Notes: a model not told the origin generated them from the letters alone. A DNA stretch of 64,000 nucleotides from Petrosia ficiformis (GCA_947044365.1 OX345636.1:50648746-50712745); one strand, 5' to 3'; counted from the stretch's first letter, positions 12,522 to 23,427 are shown. Made by a program: numbers and translations.

Positions 12522-14062
12522 CGAACCCATGAGAAAGCAATAATAATAATGGCACTTTTGCCATAAAACAGGTAACAGAAAGGGTATGTATATTTTTTAT
12601 AACATTTCTTTTTAAAACCAGTTGATTTGTATTGTTTTGTGTAAATATAATAAGTGGAGGCTTAGCACCACCACCCCCCCCCCCCCCCCAACCCTTCTTG
12701 TGTGAGCCAGGAGGCTTCAGCCCCCTAGCCCCCCTATTCCACCTCCTTTGACATACGGAGTACTAAAAGATGTTTAAAATTATACATCCCAGAGGCAGAT
12801 CCAGAGAAACTGAGGGTAGTTCATATTTGATGCACTTCAAGCACCGAAAATTAATTATTCATGAGTGGTGTGGTCGACAATTATCATAGATCTGTTGCTC
12901 AGGCCTAGTCAAGAGTGTACAACAAAGAAAGTGCCATTCTTCGAGGGTGTGTGTTGACAAAGTCTACAACTGTCGTATTGAATATGTTGTAGCACATGTC
13001 GATGAATTTTTTCTATGAAAGTCATTCCACTGTCATGGCTGCTCCGATGTAGGCCTATATTCAGAACTTTAGCTGACTATTATACATTTCATTTGAACAT
13101 GTTTTACACATGCATCTTCAAAACAGTGATTTTTTGCTATATTCACATCTTGTGGAAATAGTTGTCATAGAAGAATGACTGTTTACAATACCTTTGGAAC
13201 AAATATAGCTAAGGAAAAAGGACTTCAGTGTTTTTCAGATTGTGGTGGTGTAACACAGTAATTAAGTCTCCTGTTTTTCTCTTGTTTGTTTCTGGACATT
13301 GGAAATGGACATAACTCTTGAATGTCCCATGCAAAACACTTCACAAACAAACCTGATGAAAATAATATGAAAATAAAGTGATAACAAATAACTTAATTTT
13401 AAGCACTTGTTTTGAGCTATACTGGCTTCATTTTTAGAATTTGATAGAGTGACAATTATAGAAGTTATAGCCCTGACAAAAGTGACTTATGAAAGTCACT
13501 CACTACATTCAAAATGTAGAAAGGTTTGCATTCCACTCTCATAAGGCCAGACCTCAGGACTATGCTCTATTAAGCATGTTTGGTGTAATCTGATTGGTTG
13601 ATCTCTTATTGGTAGCTATGTTTGAACAGTTGTTGTAGTGCAATTATATAAAATGTGTGTGTTTGAGTAAGTATGAACTCATTAATAATCTCAATAGGCA
13701 TTCAGCTAGCCCCATGGATCTGTCCCTGTAATTTTGCATTTAATTAGTTTCATCTGTTTGTCCAAAAAGTATTCTTACTACCTATAAACCGACTAAATTC
13801 ACAAGACAGTGATAACAATACAATGATGCTATCTCTGTCTGATTTTAGCACCACCCACTAATTTAATTTTTTTCTGAAAACCTCAAAAATTTCACATAGT
13901 GCAGTATTTAGCTAGTAATGCTGATTGTCTAAATTGCATCACTATAAACCATTCATTTTTACATTTTGCAGTTACAATAAGGCCAAAAAAGTATTTAATG
14001 CAAGTCCTCGAAATCTCCCAGAAGAACCTCCAACTAATGATGAAGAAAGCTCCCTAACATGA
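557..14062 (+). CDS. UBA-domain protein, 3' part of gene (5 visible exons)
   Basis: Exons 557-660, 1939-1969, 2864-2938, 3794-3842 and 13972-14062 each have AG before and GT after, except the last, which ends in TGA at 14060-14062. Their phases join into one continuous frame. The first visible exon encodes a ubiquitin-associated (UBA) fold: LVAAGFEKNEAISAL with the GF loop, then NNNLDEALDFLM as the third helix. UBA domains bind ubiquitin. After it come a lysine/glutamate linker, a basic KRPRP patch followed by an acidic stretch (EDDQDDTND), a short hydrophobic segment (LFVNGLSFCY), and a polar tail ending in EESSLT. The 5' end lies outside the window, so the full domain set is unknown. The last intron, about 10.1 kb, is unusually long and full of transposon remnants. 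I cannot assign a family beyond UBA. The exon chain is inferred, not shown by transcripts. Confidence 0.7.
1376..1461. repeat. (ATCT)n / (TA)n microsatellite
   Basis: Tandem ATCT units run directly into TA units inside an intron of the UBA-domain gene. The rest of that intron (661-1938) shows nothing recognisable. Confidence 0.95.
4436..5019. mobile_element. piggyBac-like MITE
   Basis: The element begins CCCTTAGAGGACTGA and ends with its near-complement (TCAGTCATCTAAGGG). It is flanked on both sides by TTAA (4432-4435 and 5020-5023), the target duplication typical of piggyBac transposons. No transposase is encoded; the 78-codon frame at 4591-4827 has no known domain. Related copies lie at 61185-61746 (full) and 54066-54238 (end fragment). 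It sits in the long last intron of the UBA-domain gene. Confidence 0.8.
5240..8730 (-). mobile_element. Degraded Ty3/gypsy retrotransposon remnant
   Basis: Read on the minus strand, the order is gag, reverse transcriptase, integrase. A zinc-knuckle-like CGKLDHT...CHYC segment lies at about 8520-8610. At 7725-7985 are the RT motifs LSQAYQQLLLDEES and VVVYLDDILV, the latter containing the YLDD catalytic motif. At 5640-5930 is an integrase piece, VPYHPS-like then NGLAERVVQILINS. Stops and frameshifts interrupt every domain, so it is a dead copy. Its LTRs are not recognisable. A 349-bp MITE (6670-7018) has inserted into it. The boundaries are approximate. Confidence 0.7.
6670..7018. mobile_element. 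hAT-type MITE inside the gypsy remnant
   Basis: One end reads AGGGATGTGCAATAC and the other GTATCGCACATCACT, which are near-inverted copies. The 8-bp sequence TTAGTTCT flanks it on both sides (6662-6669 and 7019-7026), as expected for hAT transposition. The interior is AT-rich with ATCGATA palindromes and has no coding potential. Confidence 0.7.
8746..9075 (+). mobile_element. Ty3/gypsy reverse transcriptase fragment
   Basis: On the plus strand, degenerate RT motifs appear in order: IRVCGD, SLSGGKTFMKLD, FQQMMESLLQGL, then VVCLYLNGMLVSGSTEEEH. In the last, the YxDD catalytic box has decayed to YLNG. Frameshifts and stops make this a short dead fragment. Its orientation is opposite to the remnant just upstream, so it is a separate insertion or a rearranged piece. 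Confidence 0.7.
9211..9300. repeat. End fragment related to the 0.87-kb inverted-repeat element
   Basis: The segment around ACCCGAGCGCGTAGGCGGAGGGTTAT is followed by GTGTGTCTGTGTGTCTGTGTG. The same layout (GC-rich CGTAGGCGG end, then GTCTGTGTGT units) occurs at the ends of the two full elements at 10075 and 18047. I could not find its matching other end. Confidence 0.5.
10075..10942 (+). mobile_element. 0.87-kb non-autonomous inverted-repeat element, copy 1
   Basis: The left end is TACCCTCGCCGCGTAGCGTA and the right end carries CTACGTAGGCGAGGGTCCCG, so the ends are inverted-repeat related. A near-identical copy lies in the opposite orientation at 17183-18047. Behind the left end are GTCTGTGTGT units, then a 78-codon open frame (10364-10600) that is identical in both copies, then an AT-repeat stretch. 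The open frame has no known domain, and its conservation simply reflects how alike the copies are. The superfamily is unknown. Confidence 0.75.
11270..11890 (-). mobile_element. Ty3/gypsy protease-RT fragment
   Basis: On the minus strand, ENGPSLLGRD (end of a retroviral-type protease) is followed by EQERDRLESSGVL. Next come the RT fingers and palm: FRICGDYKVAVNPVLK, FATLAGGKKFSKLDLSQAYQ, and LPLNEESMKYAVISTHKCLY. The fragment ends before the YxDD box. A frameshift lies near 11540. It is a 5'- and 3'-truncated dead piece in the UBA-gene intron. Confidence 0.8.
12095..12565 (+). repeat. Interspersed repeat with TA-repeat core, copy 1
   Basis: This copy matches two others at 28612-29505 (interrupted) and 47885-48335. 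Shared landmarks in order are an 'atccctgtaattgctttatgatga'-type block, 'cactagtgtctct', 'acaacgcatactcatgcaagtg', a TA microsatellite, and 'cccatgagaaagcaat'. No coding potential or clear termini were found, so its class is unknown. Confidence 0.6.
12566..13971. other. Remaining part of the long UBA-gene intron
   Basis: AT-rich intron sequence with a run of Cs near 12670-12690 and a 'gaggcttcagccccctagccccc' tract. No exon or element with clear ends is visible. Confidence 0.4.
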
Positions 14063-15049
14063 ATCTTTTGCAGAACACTGCTACAAACATCAGAGAATTG
14101 CATTGCAAAACTTATGATTAATCTTTGTGTGCTACATTAATTTTATAAAGCCATATACTAGTTCATACTCTGTTTCATTGAAGTAGTACTGTTTTACAAG
14201 TTTTATTTTTGGTAATTTTTAGGTCATTTTTTGATTTACTGCTATGATGCATGTACGTTATATAACAAACAGTCTATCTAGAAATAGAGAAAGTGCATGC
14301 AGCAACACCTTCAATTTGAATATGGACAGAAAATCCTGTCGGTTTTGATGTAGTGTTGTTTAGATTGACAATAATGACCACATTGAGGTATATATATATA
14401 AATAGAATACAAACATTAATTTAAATATGGCTTCATTTCATCAAACATATGTATAAGCACAATGATCTTACTAAATATGAATGCCATTGTACAAATAATG
14501 AAGTAGATACAAAAAAAAACATTTTTCACATCTTCAAAAATAATTAATGCTTAATTACCTAATTAATATTCATAACAATCATTTGAGTGGGCGTTTTTGT
14601 TCCTTGTATACCATGTTACAACATACCAAAATATAAAGTTCCAATCTTATTTCAAAATAGAGATATAAAATTTTGAATCATAGCATACGTTTTGGAAGTT
14701 TATGCCTTGGTGCACTATACAATATAGTGTTAAAATCAAGAAAACACTCAAAACGGCCTAAATACATGCATGAAATGAAATGGGTGGAGCTACAAATTGA
14801 CATCATCTAGAGGCAGCTCCAGTGCTTAGCAGTGGCTTAGACATAGGGGGGGGGGGGCAAGCCCCCCTCAAATTTGAATGATGCAGTAATTTCTAAAACC
14901 AGGGGCAGGGAGGGCAATTGCCCCCCCTAAGTTTTTACTTGTATAAAAATTATTATAAGCAATAAATTTTTGTGACATACATGACATGAAGGGTGGAGAT
15001 AGTTTACACAACTATGACAACTGGTCAGTCAGTTTACCCACTGAATGCA
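14063..15049. other. Intergenic spacer between the UBA gene and pseudogene copy A
   Basis: This should contain the 3' UTR of the UBA-domain gene. At 14840-14935, G-runs and C-runs ('gggggggggggcaagcccccc', 'gcaattgcccccc') form inverted pairs, probably a decayed repeat. I see no gene. Confidence 0.4.
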
Positions 15050-15663
15050 AACATTCAATTAACATTTGAACTTCCATATGTTACCTGGCAAACATCTCAA
15101 GTACTATTCAGAGATGAAAAAACTTTTGAAGATATGAATGAATTGTTCATTTATTCATCATTGTTGCTCACTCATATTTTTATTTTGCTTCATCTATATT
15201 CTATTTATATGTCATTGATTGATTCAATCATTAAATCATGAATATGTTTGTTCATTCAGATTTTTCTTTGCCCTTTCAGGTTCTCTTTTCAACAAACTAA
15301 CAATGGCGATATATTTTCTGTATCATATGCAAAGACAGATAGGCATACTGTTGTTGCTCTCAAAAAATCTATAACACAAATGCTATCATTGAATGAAGAG
15401 GTCATTATAACAAATTAGTATATATCACATGACATTGAGCCAATAACATTTTCATATCGCCTGATCTGTATTAAACACCATAATGGCACTTTGGAATGCA
15501 TTAACTACTTTATGCACAGTTATCTCTGAAAATGCGACAAAACACACTAGAAATTAGGGCTGCAATGAATAGTAATTTTTGGTATCCGGATATTCGCTTA
15601 GTTTAACGAACGAATATCCGGATATTCACTTGCTATCAGAGACATTTTGTCATAACTCGTTTA

Positions 15664-16473
15664 ATGGCAGCAAGACCTCAAGTAGTACCCGAGCCGTTCA
15701 CTGGTGAAGGAAGCTGGGATGACTGGATAGACCACTTCGAAAGTGCAGCGGCAGTAAATAAATGGGGGGATGCTGACAAGTTGCTGTGGTTACGAGTCCG
15801 TATGACTGGTAGAGCCCAAAAGGCCTATAAGAATCTTAGCGAAGCAGCAAAAGGTGACTATGAACGATGCAAAGGGTGTCTGCAGGAGAGATTCGAACCA
15901 GCAAGCAAGAAGGAACTCTACAGAGCTGAGTTTCATGCCAGGAGAAAACGAAGGACTGAAGATTGGGCCTCCTTTGCTGAGGATATTAAGGCTCTTGCCG
16001 AACGAGCATTCAATAATCTTGAGCCAGATGCAAGAGAGCATCTAGCTCTGACACATTACCTCCAACAGCTAAAAAATCCACAAGTGGCTTTCAGTGTAAA
16101 ACAAAACAGACCAAAAAACGTAGATGAAGCTGTAAGTGCAACCCTCGAAATGGAGTCTTACCTCTTGCCAAAAGCAGGGCGAGTTGGACATATTCCAGGA
16201 CCAGAATCTGAACAAGAAGCTATCTCAGTTGCGGCAGTGCAGACCAGACAAGACTCAATGATGAATCTGCTACAGGCAATGATGGAGCGGTTGGAAAAAC
16301 TGGAGGAACCTAATTTTTCGCCAGATGTATCTTCCTACAAGGAGCAAGCAAAAGACAAGCCAAGTACTAGGAGAAAAGGAGGCCAAACGTACCGCATAAT
16401 CTGTTTTAAATGTTGGAAGGAAGGTCATATGGCTCGAGGATGCCGAGCCAGAGGACAGCAGCAGGGAAACTAG
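15664..16473 (+). CDS. gag: Ty3/gypsy Gag with CCHC zinc knuckle
   Basis: A 269-residue open frame starting MAARPQVVPEPFTGEGSW. The N-terminal two-thirds is a retrotransposon gag capsid-type region (WDDWIDHFESAAAVNKW, then KLLWLRVRMTGRAQKAYKNL). The C-terminus carries a zinc knuckle, CFKCWKEGHMARGC (C-x2-C-x4-H-x4-C), that binds RNA during particle assembly. It overlaps the following protease frame by about 64 nt in another frame, consistent with translation by frameshifting. The frame is intact, unlike the rest of the element. Confidence 0.85.
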   Translation: MAARPQVVPEPFTGEGSWDDWIDHFESAAAVNKWGDADKLLWLRVRMTGRAQKAYKNLSEAAKGDYERCKGCLQERFEPASKKELYRAEFHARRKRRTEDWASFAEDIKALAERAFNNLEPDAREHLALTHYLQQLKNPQVAFSVKQNRPKNVDEAVSATLEMESYLLPKAGRVGHIPGPESEQEAISVAAVQTRQDSMMNLLQAMMERLEKLEEPNFSPDVSSYKEQAKDKPSTRRKGGQTYRIICFKCWKEGHMARGCRARGQQQGN

Positions 16474-16963
16474 TAACCCTCGGCGCCAAAGACCTGGTGT
16501 CCGAGGGTGATCCTAGACAGGCCAGTAATATTAGTATCTTACCTGTAAACCCAGTACCAGCCTATAATGTAAAAGGATATGTTAATAACCTCTCTATTCA
16601 AATTGTTCTAGATACAGGTGCAGCAGTCACCCTCCTGAAAAAGGACATTTGGGACAAATTACACTTCACTTCTGCTGACCTGGAGCAATGGACCAGACAG
16701 CCTCTTGTTGGTGTTGAAGGAACACCTCTCAATGTGCACGGCACAATGGAACTCGAGCTGAAAATGGGAGAGGAGATATTCCAGACCAAAGTCATAGTAG
16801 CGGATGGCTTGACTGCTGAGTTAATCCTGGGATTGGATTTCTTAGAAGAGCACAACTGCACCATTGAAATTGGAAGGAAGACCTTACATTTTATTGATCG
16901 TGGGACGTCAGTCACCTTACAAGGATGTGGAGAAGTAACAATGCCCATAGGAGTAGCCATGGG
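16410..16963 (+). pseudogene. pol: Ty3/gypsy protease domain, interrupted by the hAT insertion
   Basis: This is the start of Pol. It contains the aspartic-protease motif IVLDTGAAVTLLKKDIWDKL around 16602-16661 and the second motif ELILGLDFLEEHNCTIEIG around 16820-16876. The open frame runs on to 17009, but from 16964 it reads hAT sequence, so the true Pol coding continues at 20929 beyond the transposon. The target duplication GCCATGGG (16956-16963) marks the break. Confidence 0.85.
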
Positions 16964-17182
16964 CATAGGCGTATTTATACCCGGGCAGGCACGGGCATTG
17001 CCCGGGTAAAAGAAAAAAGTTATTCGTTGCGTACCACGTGTCTATATATAGGCGCGTAACGCACGTTATTTAATTGAATTGCAGTGCCATGCGCCTATAC
17101 GTATACATAGAAAGAGGGAACACCCATTCAACACCTCTTGTTTATACATAATAACCACATTATAAAAACTGTCAAAAATGAA

Positions 17183-18047
17183 TACCGTCGGGACGGGACC
17201 CTCGCCTACGTGGCAAGGTAATACAAACTATAATTTCGAAATATAATATGCCAAAAGATTATAATTATCATTGCTTGTTTGTATGGTCATATAATAATGA
17301 GAATGTTTACTTCAGATTGTTTAGTTTGTGTATAAAACATATTAAGTTATAAAACCGTACTGGCATGTTAGTTTTTATAATAATATTATAATAGATATAG
17401 ATATATATATATAATATATATATATATATAAATTATATAAACTAACATGTCACTACTTATTACTTAGTATGATTATACTAGTCTCTTCCTTGTCTATACT
17501 ATAAGTCTTACATTTTAGTCTCTGTATTATCTGAAAGAAGAAAGAAAGATCCTCAATTCGTCTTGTGAAATATTCCACAAAGACAGCATAGACAGGTCCT
17601 CAAAACTGCTGACGTTCGAGTAGCGTGCACAGCACATGACTTGAAATTGAAATAGGCGGAGTTTGAAAGTAATGGAGAATGCTTGGAGCCAGTACTCGAT
17701 GTTGTAGCAACCACTACCCAAATTTTGTTTGCTTTTATGTAGTGCTTTGCTAGCGATAGTCATGATACAGGAGTAGTTATGTTTTGATGTGTCCAGATGC
17801 CTCCACGAGTCTTCTCAAGTCTGGAAACAGTAATCGTGAGTTATAAACATTGTGATAACTTTATAACCGAAAGGTTTAAGAAGAATTCCTACGTTATTTT
17901 TTTTCCTTGTATAATTTGAAGTCTACCAGTACCTCTTTTGAAATGTCAATGTTTTTATTTTTCCAGAAAAATTGCTAACACACAGACACACAGACACACA
18001 GACAAAACGATTACCGTACCCTTCCGCCTACGCTACGCGGCGAGGGT
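17183..18047 (-). mobile_element. 0.87-kb non-autonomous inverted-repeat element, copy 2
   Basis: Opposite-strand, near-identical copy of 10075-10942, including the same 78-codon frame at 17527-17763. The differences I could see are a few single bases and one fewer GT unit in the GTCTGTGTGT stretch. The ends are TACCGTCGGGACGGGACCCT and GGCGAGGGTA, and the TA on each side could be a 2-bp target duplication. It is inserted in the 5' part of the hAT transposon. Confidence 0.8.
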
Positions 18048-18376
18048 AATTAAACAAGAATTGATAACAAACTGCAAAGAATTAATGATTGATGATTGGT
18101 GGTCTTTTAAACCTTTGAGGATCCATATTCCAGCCGGCTATCAAGGGAGGATGAGTGAGTAAAAATTAATAGCTGAAGTGACTACGAACAATCAGAATGA
18201 TGTTGGAACTTAGAACATGTACTAAAAAGAACAGTACAGAAAATAATTATTATCTAAATTAATTGTTAAATTAATGTTAAATTATGCACTTAATTGACCA
18301 CAACCATGAATGCAACACCTACACACAGGAGCACATGTGAATAAATTAAGCAGCTGAAATTTTTAGTTGGTGAAAA

Positions 18377-20764
18377 ATGAAAAGGACATTAAAAGACTTT
18401 TGGAATGTTGATGAACCAACATCAAAAAAGGACTGTGTCTCTAATGAAGAGACAGGTGATGGTAAGATTGACTATAATGATTGATTCAGTACAAATAATG
18501 ATTGATCACTCTTTTATATAGATGTTGATGAAATGTCACTGGAACAGTTAGATGAGCATAGTGAGGTAGGTAGTGACAGCGTTTCCTCCAGTACTATGAG
18601 TACAGCACCAACAATGACAGGTTTTAGTAGTCAACTATCAGTTGCTTCTACTTCCACTAGTAGTGCTAATAGGCAGGTAATTCCGGTAGATATAGCAGCC
18701 AATAACCATGTTTCGAAAGGTTGGTCGGTCATTTCAGGAAAGGTGGTACCAACAATACCCATGGTTAGAATACTCGAAGGAATTGGATGCAGCCTTTTGC
18801 TTTTCATGTAGATTCTTCCATCCTAGACCACTTAGATCAGAAAAAGCTTTCACATTGATAGGGTTTAAGGACTGGAAGCATGCTTTGGGTAAAAACGATA
18901 TTCCAACAGTCCATTCAACTGGAAAAGCTCATACTGAAGCAATGATGTCGTGGAAAGAATATCAGATGAGAGCGAAAGCAGGGACTTCCATTGGCATGCA
19001 ATTGGATCAGATGGGAACACAAGTGATCAGTAAGAACAGGGCGTATGTGGCAGCATTGATGGAGGCTGTTCTCTTCTCTTCACAACAAGGGATAGCATTT
19101 CGAGGTCACAATGAGAATGATGATTCATTGAATCCTGGAAATTTCAAAAGCACAGTAAAAGTGCTGTGTGGCTTTCTCCATCCTTCCAGAATGAGATTAT
19201 CCATTTTCTTTCAGTTGAGATTCGTGGTATGATTGAACAGGAGCTTCACGAAGCACAGTATTACACATTACTGGCAGATGAATCCAAGGATATGAGTAAA
19301 CGAGAGCAGCTTTCGATAGCCTTTAGATACATTTACAAATTTAGAACAGTAGAAAGGTTTGTAGGATTCACACTAGCTAGTGAGTTGAATGCACGAGCCT
19401 TAGCTGACTATATGTTTCAAAAAGTTTCAGATCTTAAGCTTGATCTTGGCAACCTTGTCTCACAATGTTATGATGGGGCTTCAGTTATGAGTGGGTGTAA
19501 TACTGGTGTTCAAACCATAATTAAGGAAAAATGTCCTCAAGCTGTATATATCCACTGCTCGGCTCATAGGCTTAACTTGGTTCTGGTTGATGTGTCTAAG
19601 CAAGTAAAAGCAGCTTCTGACTTTTTTGCACATTTACAGTCCATATATGTCTTTTTTTCTTCATCAAAGTGTCATGAGCTTTTTCTTTCTATTCAGAAGG
19701 CTAAGGGAGGTAAAGAGATAAGACTGAAAAAGCTATCAGATACTAGATGGTCATGCCGATATGATTCAATAGTATCAGTAATGGCAACATACCCAGCTCT
19801 ACTTGAAACCCTTGAGGACACAGCCGACGGTACTGACAGAATGAAGGCAATTGAGGCAACTGGAATTCTAGCTGGATTAAAATCTTATGACTTTGTAGTT
19901 AGTCTTACAGTATATAAGAAGGTTCTCGGCATTACCTCAAAACTCTCAGATGTGCTTCAAAAAGAATCACTTGACTATGGAAGTGCTGCTAGCCTCATAC
20001 AAGCGACTATTGAGACTTTTGAGAGTATGAGATCAGATGGTCAGTGGGATTTATTGTGGCAAGAATCAGTGGCTTTTGCTAACCATCATGGCATAGAAAT
20101 GTCTCATCCCAGAAGTAGACGACAGAGGCACACTCCAGCAGCAATGGAAAGTTATGTCCTAACAACAGAAACTGTTGGTAACAACACTTTACCAGAGCTA
20201 TCAAGTGAAAACTGCAAAGTTCACGTATACTTTGCTACAATCGATGTGATTGTTTCAGAGATGAAGGAGCGATTCAGCAACATCAATATATCTCTACTAA
20301 AATCTGTTGGTTCTCTCAATCCAAAATCTAAACATTTCCTTTCACCCAGTTGCTTGTCTCCAATCCTTAGTCACTACAGCAATATTCTTCCTCAGGGCAA
20401 CTTAGAAAACGAAGTATCTACTTTAAAGAACTACTTGGTTAGAAATCCCACCACCGAGGACGATGAAAGTCTACATCATTTACTACAACTCATTGATCCT
20501 GTTAAAGAAGCATTTCCAGTTCTAAGGGAGTGCTTGCTGATAGCCATGACACTCGGGACTTCAACAGCAACAGTAGAGCGTAGCTTTTCTTCCCTTCGTC
20601 GACTGAAATCGTATTTACGCTCAACAATGTCTCAGCAGAGGTTAGACGATCTAGCCATTCTCTATATTGAGCGAGATCTTTCGTCTCGGCTTTGGCAATC
20701 CATCAATGATCTCGTCCTAAAGTTTGCCCAGACTCACAAGAATGCCAATATAACTCTCTTTTGA
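18377..20764 (+). pseudogene. hAT transposase (TTF zinc finger, DUF4371-like, hAT dimerisation), frameshifted
   Basis: A short first exon (18377-18461, MKRTLKDFWNVDEPTSKK) is followed by a 70-nt GT-AG intron and a second exon from 18532. The frame then shifts twice, near 18710 and near 19170. The middle frame carries a zinc-finger-like WYQQYPWLEYSKELDAAFC plus CRFF. The last frame (19166-20764) carries the RNase H-like transposase core (YTLLADESKDMSKREQ; SQCYDGASVMSG; HCSAHRLNLVL) and a C-terminal hAT dimerisation motif (STATVERSFSSLRRLKSYLR) near 20560. Such enzymes cut and paste the element. Two frameshifts make this copy inactive unless they are assembly errors. The domain order fits animal hAT transposases related to ZMYM/TTF-finger families. 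Confidence 0.85.
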
Positions 20765-20928
20765 CTTTATCAGTTCAGTTATAAATATAATTATAGTTAT
20801 ATATAATATCACTCCCACTAATAACTTTAATAATCATCAATAACCACTTAATAACCTTTATTGATTGCAATTAATTTCATGAATAATTAATGAGCCCTGG
20901 CATGTTCTGAACTCTAGATACGCCTATG

Positions 20929-23427
20929 GCCATGGGAGAGACAGTTCAGGTTCCTGCATACAGTGAAATGGAAGTAATGGTCAACCTCACACAAACACCA
21001 ACTTCTGGGACATGGATTATGGAAGGAGATACAACCCCCATCATAGTAGCACGATCTCTACACAACAACTCCACAGGAGAAATCCCAGTACGATTATTAA
21101 ACCCAACAGCAGAATCAGTTACACTCTATAAGTTTCGAGAAGCCAGGTTGAAACTTAAAGCTTCAAAATGTGCCTTATGTCAAGAGAAAGTCGAATTCTT
21201 GGGACACATTGTTTCAGCTAATAGGGTAGCCACCGACCCGAAGAAAACAGAAAAGGTAGCCAATTGGCCAGTCCCAAGATCACGCCGAGAAGTACAACAG
21301 TTCCTTGGTCTTGCAAACTATTACCGTCGTTTTGTTCAAGATTATGAAAGGATAGCAAAGCCTCTGCATCATTTAACAGAGAAAAATACAACATTTAAAT
21401 GGACTAGTGAATGTGAGTGCTCTTTTGAGAATCTTAGACAGAACTTAGTATCAGCACCTGTACTTGCCCTCCCTGATTGTTCCAGACCATTTATTTAGGA
21501 TACTGATGCTAGCGACTCTGGAATAGGAGCCGTGTTGTCCCAAGTACAGGATGATGGCACTGAACGTGTGATTGCCTATGCTAGTAGAACATTAAGTAAA
21601 GCTGAACGTAGATATTGCGTTACTCGACGAGAGTTGTTAGCTGCAGTTGTTTTTATCCGACAGTTTAGATCTTATCTTCTGGGAAATAAGTTCACTCTTT
21701 GTACAGATCATGGATCACTAAGGTGGTTGTAGAATTTTAAGCAGCCAGAAGGACAACTTGCTCGATGGCTGGAGAAGCTACAAGAATATGACTTCATTAT
21801 TGAGCATCGCCAAGGAAGGAAACATAATAACGCTGATGCATTATCTCGTCTCCCCTGTAATCAATGTGGAAGAGAAAGCCACTTTACAGAAACAGACCAG
21901 AATACTCATATTGTTGGGTTGGTGACTAATGAAGAAAACGCAAATGTCCATGGAAAATCGCCAGAAGAAATTCGACAGCTTCAACTTGCTGACCCAATAA
22001 TAGGACCTGTTCTAAAGTCACTGGAAATTCCGGAGAAACTCACTCTGGACTATATACGAAGCCAACCACCAAAGAGTAGACGACTCTTTCAACTGTGGGA
22101 ACAACTGATAGTACTTGATGGTCAGCTCTGGAGACTGAAGAGGGCTCCTCTGTTCAACAGCAGTTAGTAGTTCCATCCACTTTAAAAAGGGAAATTATGG
22201 AAGAACTTCATGAGGGTGTTATGAGTGGACACCTAGGACAAGAGAAGACAATGCAACGTTTAAAACAACGGTTCTACTGGCCAGGACAATGGAACGATGT
22301 AAGAGATTGGTGCAATACTTGCCCCGTATGTGCTACAAGGAAGACTACACAACCAAGTCAAAGGCACCTCTCCAACCAATCAAGCCTAGTTATCCCATGC
22401 AGATTATTGCTATGGACATCCTGGGCCCACTACCTGAAAGTGAGGCTGGGAACTCATATATACTAGTTATTGGTGATTACTTTACCCGCTGGATGGAAGC
22501 ATACCCTATTCCAAACCAAGAAGCAACTACCGTAGTGAGAATATTAACCAACGAACTGTTTTATCGTTTTTCACTACCTGAACAACTACACACAGATCAA
22601 GGTAGACAGTTTGAATCTGAACTAATTTCAGAAATCTGCAGATTGTTGAAGATTCAAAAGACCTGTACAACACCTTATCATCCACAATGTGATGGTCTTG
22701 TTGAACGCTTCAATCACACACTACTGAATATGCTTGCCACTTGTTTAAAAGATCATCATTTTTTGTGGGAAGAATACATTCGTCCTGTATGTATGGCATA
22801 CAACACCAGTACACAGTCTACTACTGGCTATACTCCTTTTTACTTAATGTTTGGAAGACAAGCAAAACTTCCCGTTGATATCATGTATGGTACCAATGCT
22901 ATGAATGAAGTATCACCAAACCAACATGCAGCCGACCTTCGAACCAGACTCACCGAAGCATATGAGAAAGTTAGACAACATTTAAATATAGGTCAAGAAC
23001 GGCAGAAAGAATTCTATGATAGAAGGGTACATGGTAAACCCTATGATGTGGGGCCCTAGTATGGTTGCATTCACTTGTCCTTCCTCGTGGTAAATCAAAG
23101 AAGTTTCATCATCCTTGGACTGGACCATTTGTTGTTGTCAAAAGATTATCTGATGTTACATATCGAATTCAAAGTCGTGAGGGTAGGCGACGCCTTGTTG
23201 TACACTTTGACAGACTTAAGCTATGTCATCCCGGCACTCGTTTCAACTCTGAATACTTGCCGCCAAGTCAACCAGACACTTCTCCTTCGCAACAAAACCA
23301 TGAGGTACCCTTTGGAACACAATTGCAACTGATTGATGATGATGACCTTGTAACCCCACCACCTTCACGATATCCACATCGTGACCGATGCCCTCCTGAC
23401 CGTTTAGCATCCTACATTCACCATTAA
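20929..23427 (+). pseudogene. pol: Ty3/gypsy Pol: RT tail, RNase H, integrase, C-terminal region
   Basis: After the hAT element, Pol resumes, but the RT is represented only by its thumb end (LKLKASKCALCQEKVEFLGH, then REVQQFLGLANYYRRFV). The fingers, palm and YxDD box are deleted. RNase H follows (DTDASDSGIGAVLSQ; YCVTRRELLAAV; TDHGSLRWL). The integrase has its HHCC zinc-binding region (HLGQEKTM...CNTCPVC, about 22230-22330) and catalytic core acidic residues in AMDILGPL, HTDQGRQFESE and LVERFNHTLL. A basic C-terminal region ends it (GPFVVVKRLSDVTYRIQ). In-frame TAG stops lie at 21496-21498 and 21730-21732. Frame changes occur near 22165, 22300 and 23060. It cannot make a full polyprotein. 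Confidence 0.85.

Larger units (their letters stand above)
16964..20928 (+). mobile_element. hAT DNA transposon with 8-bp target duplication
   Basis: It has 11-bp perfect terminal inverted repeats, CATAGGCGTAT (16964-16974) and ATACGCCTATG (20918-20928). These are flanked by the 8-bp duplication GCCATGGG at 16956-16963 and 20929-20936, diagnostic of hAT transposition. It lies in the pol gene of the gypsy element, in the same direction. It contains a transposase gene and, between the left end and that gene, the 865-bp element at 17183-18047. Confidence 0.95.

Noticed and set aside
15790..16041. Minus-strand 83-codon frame inside gag
   Set aside because: Shadow of the intact gag gene on the other strand, with no domain.
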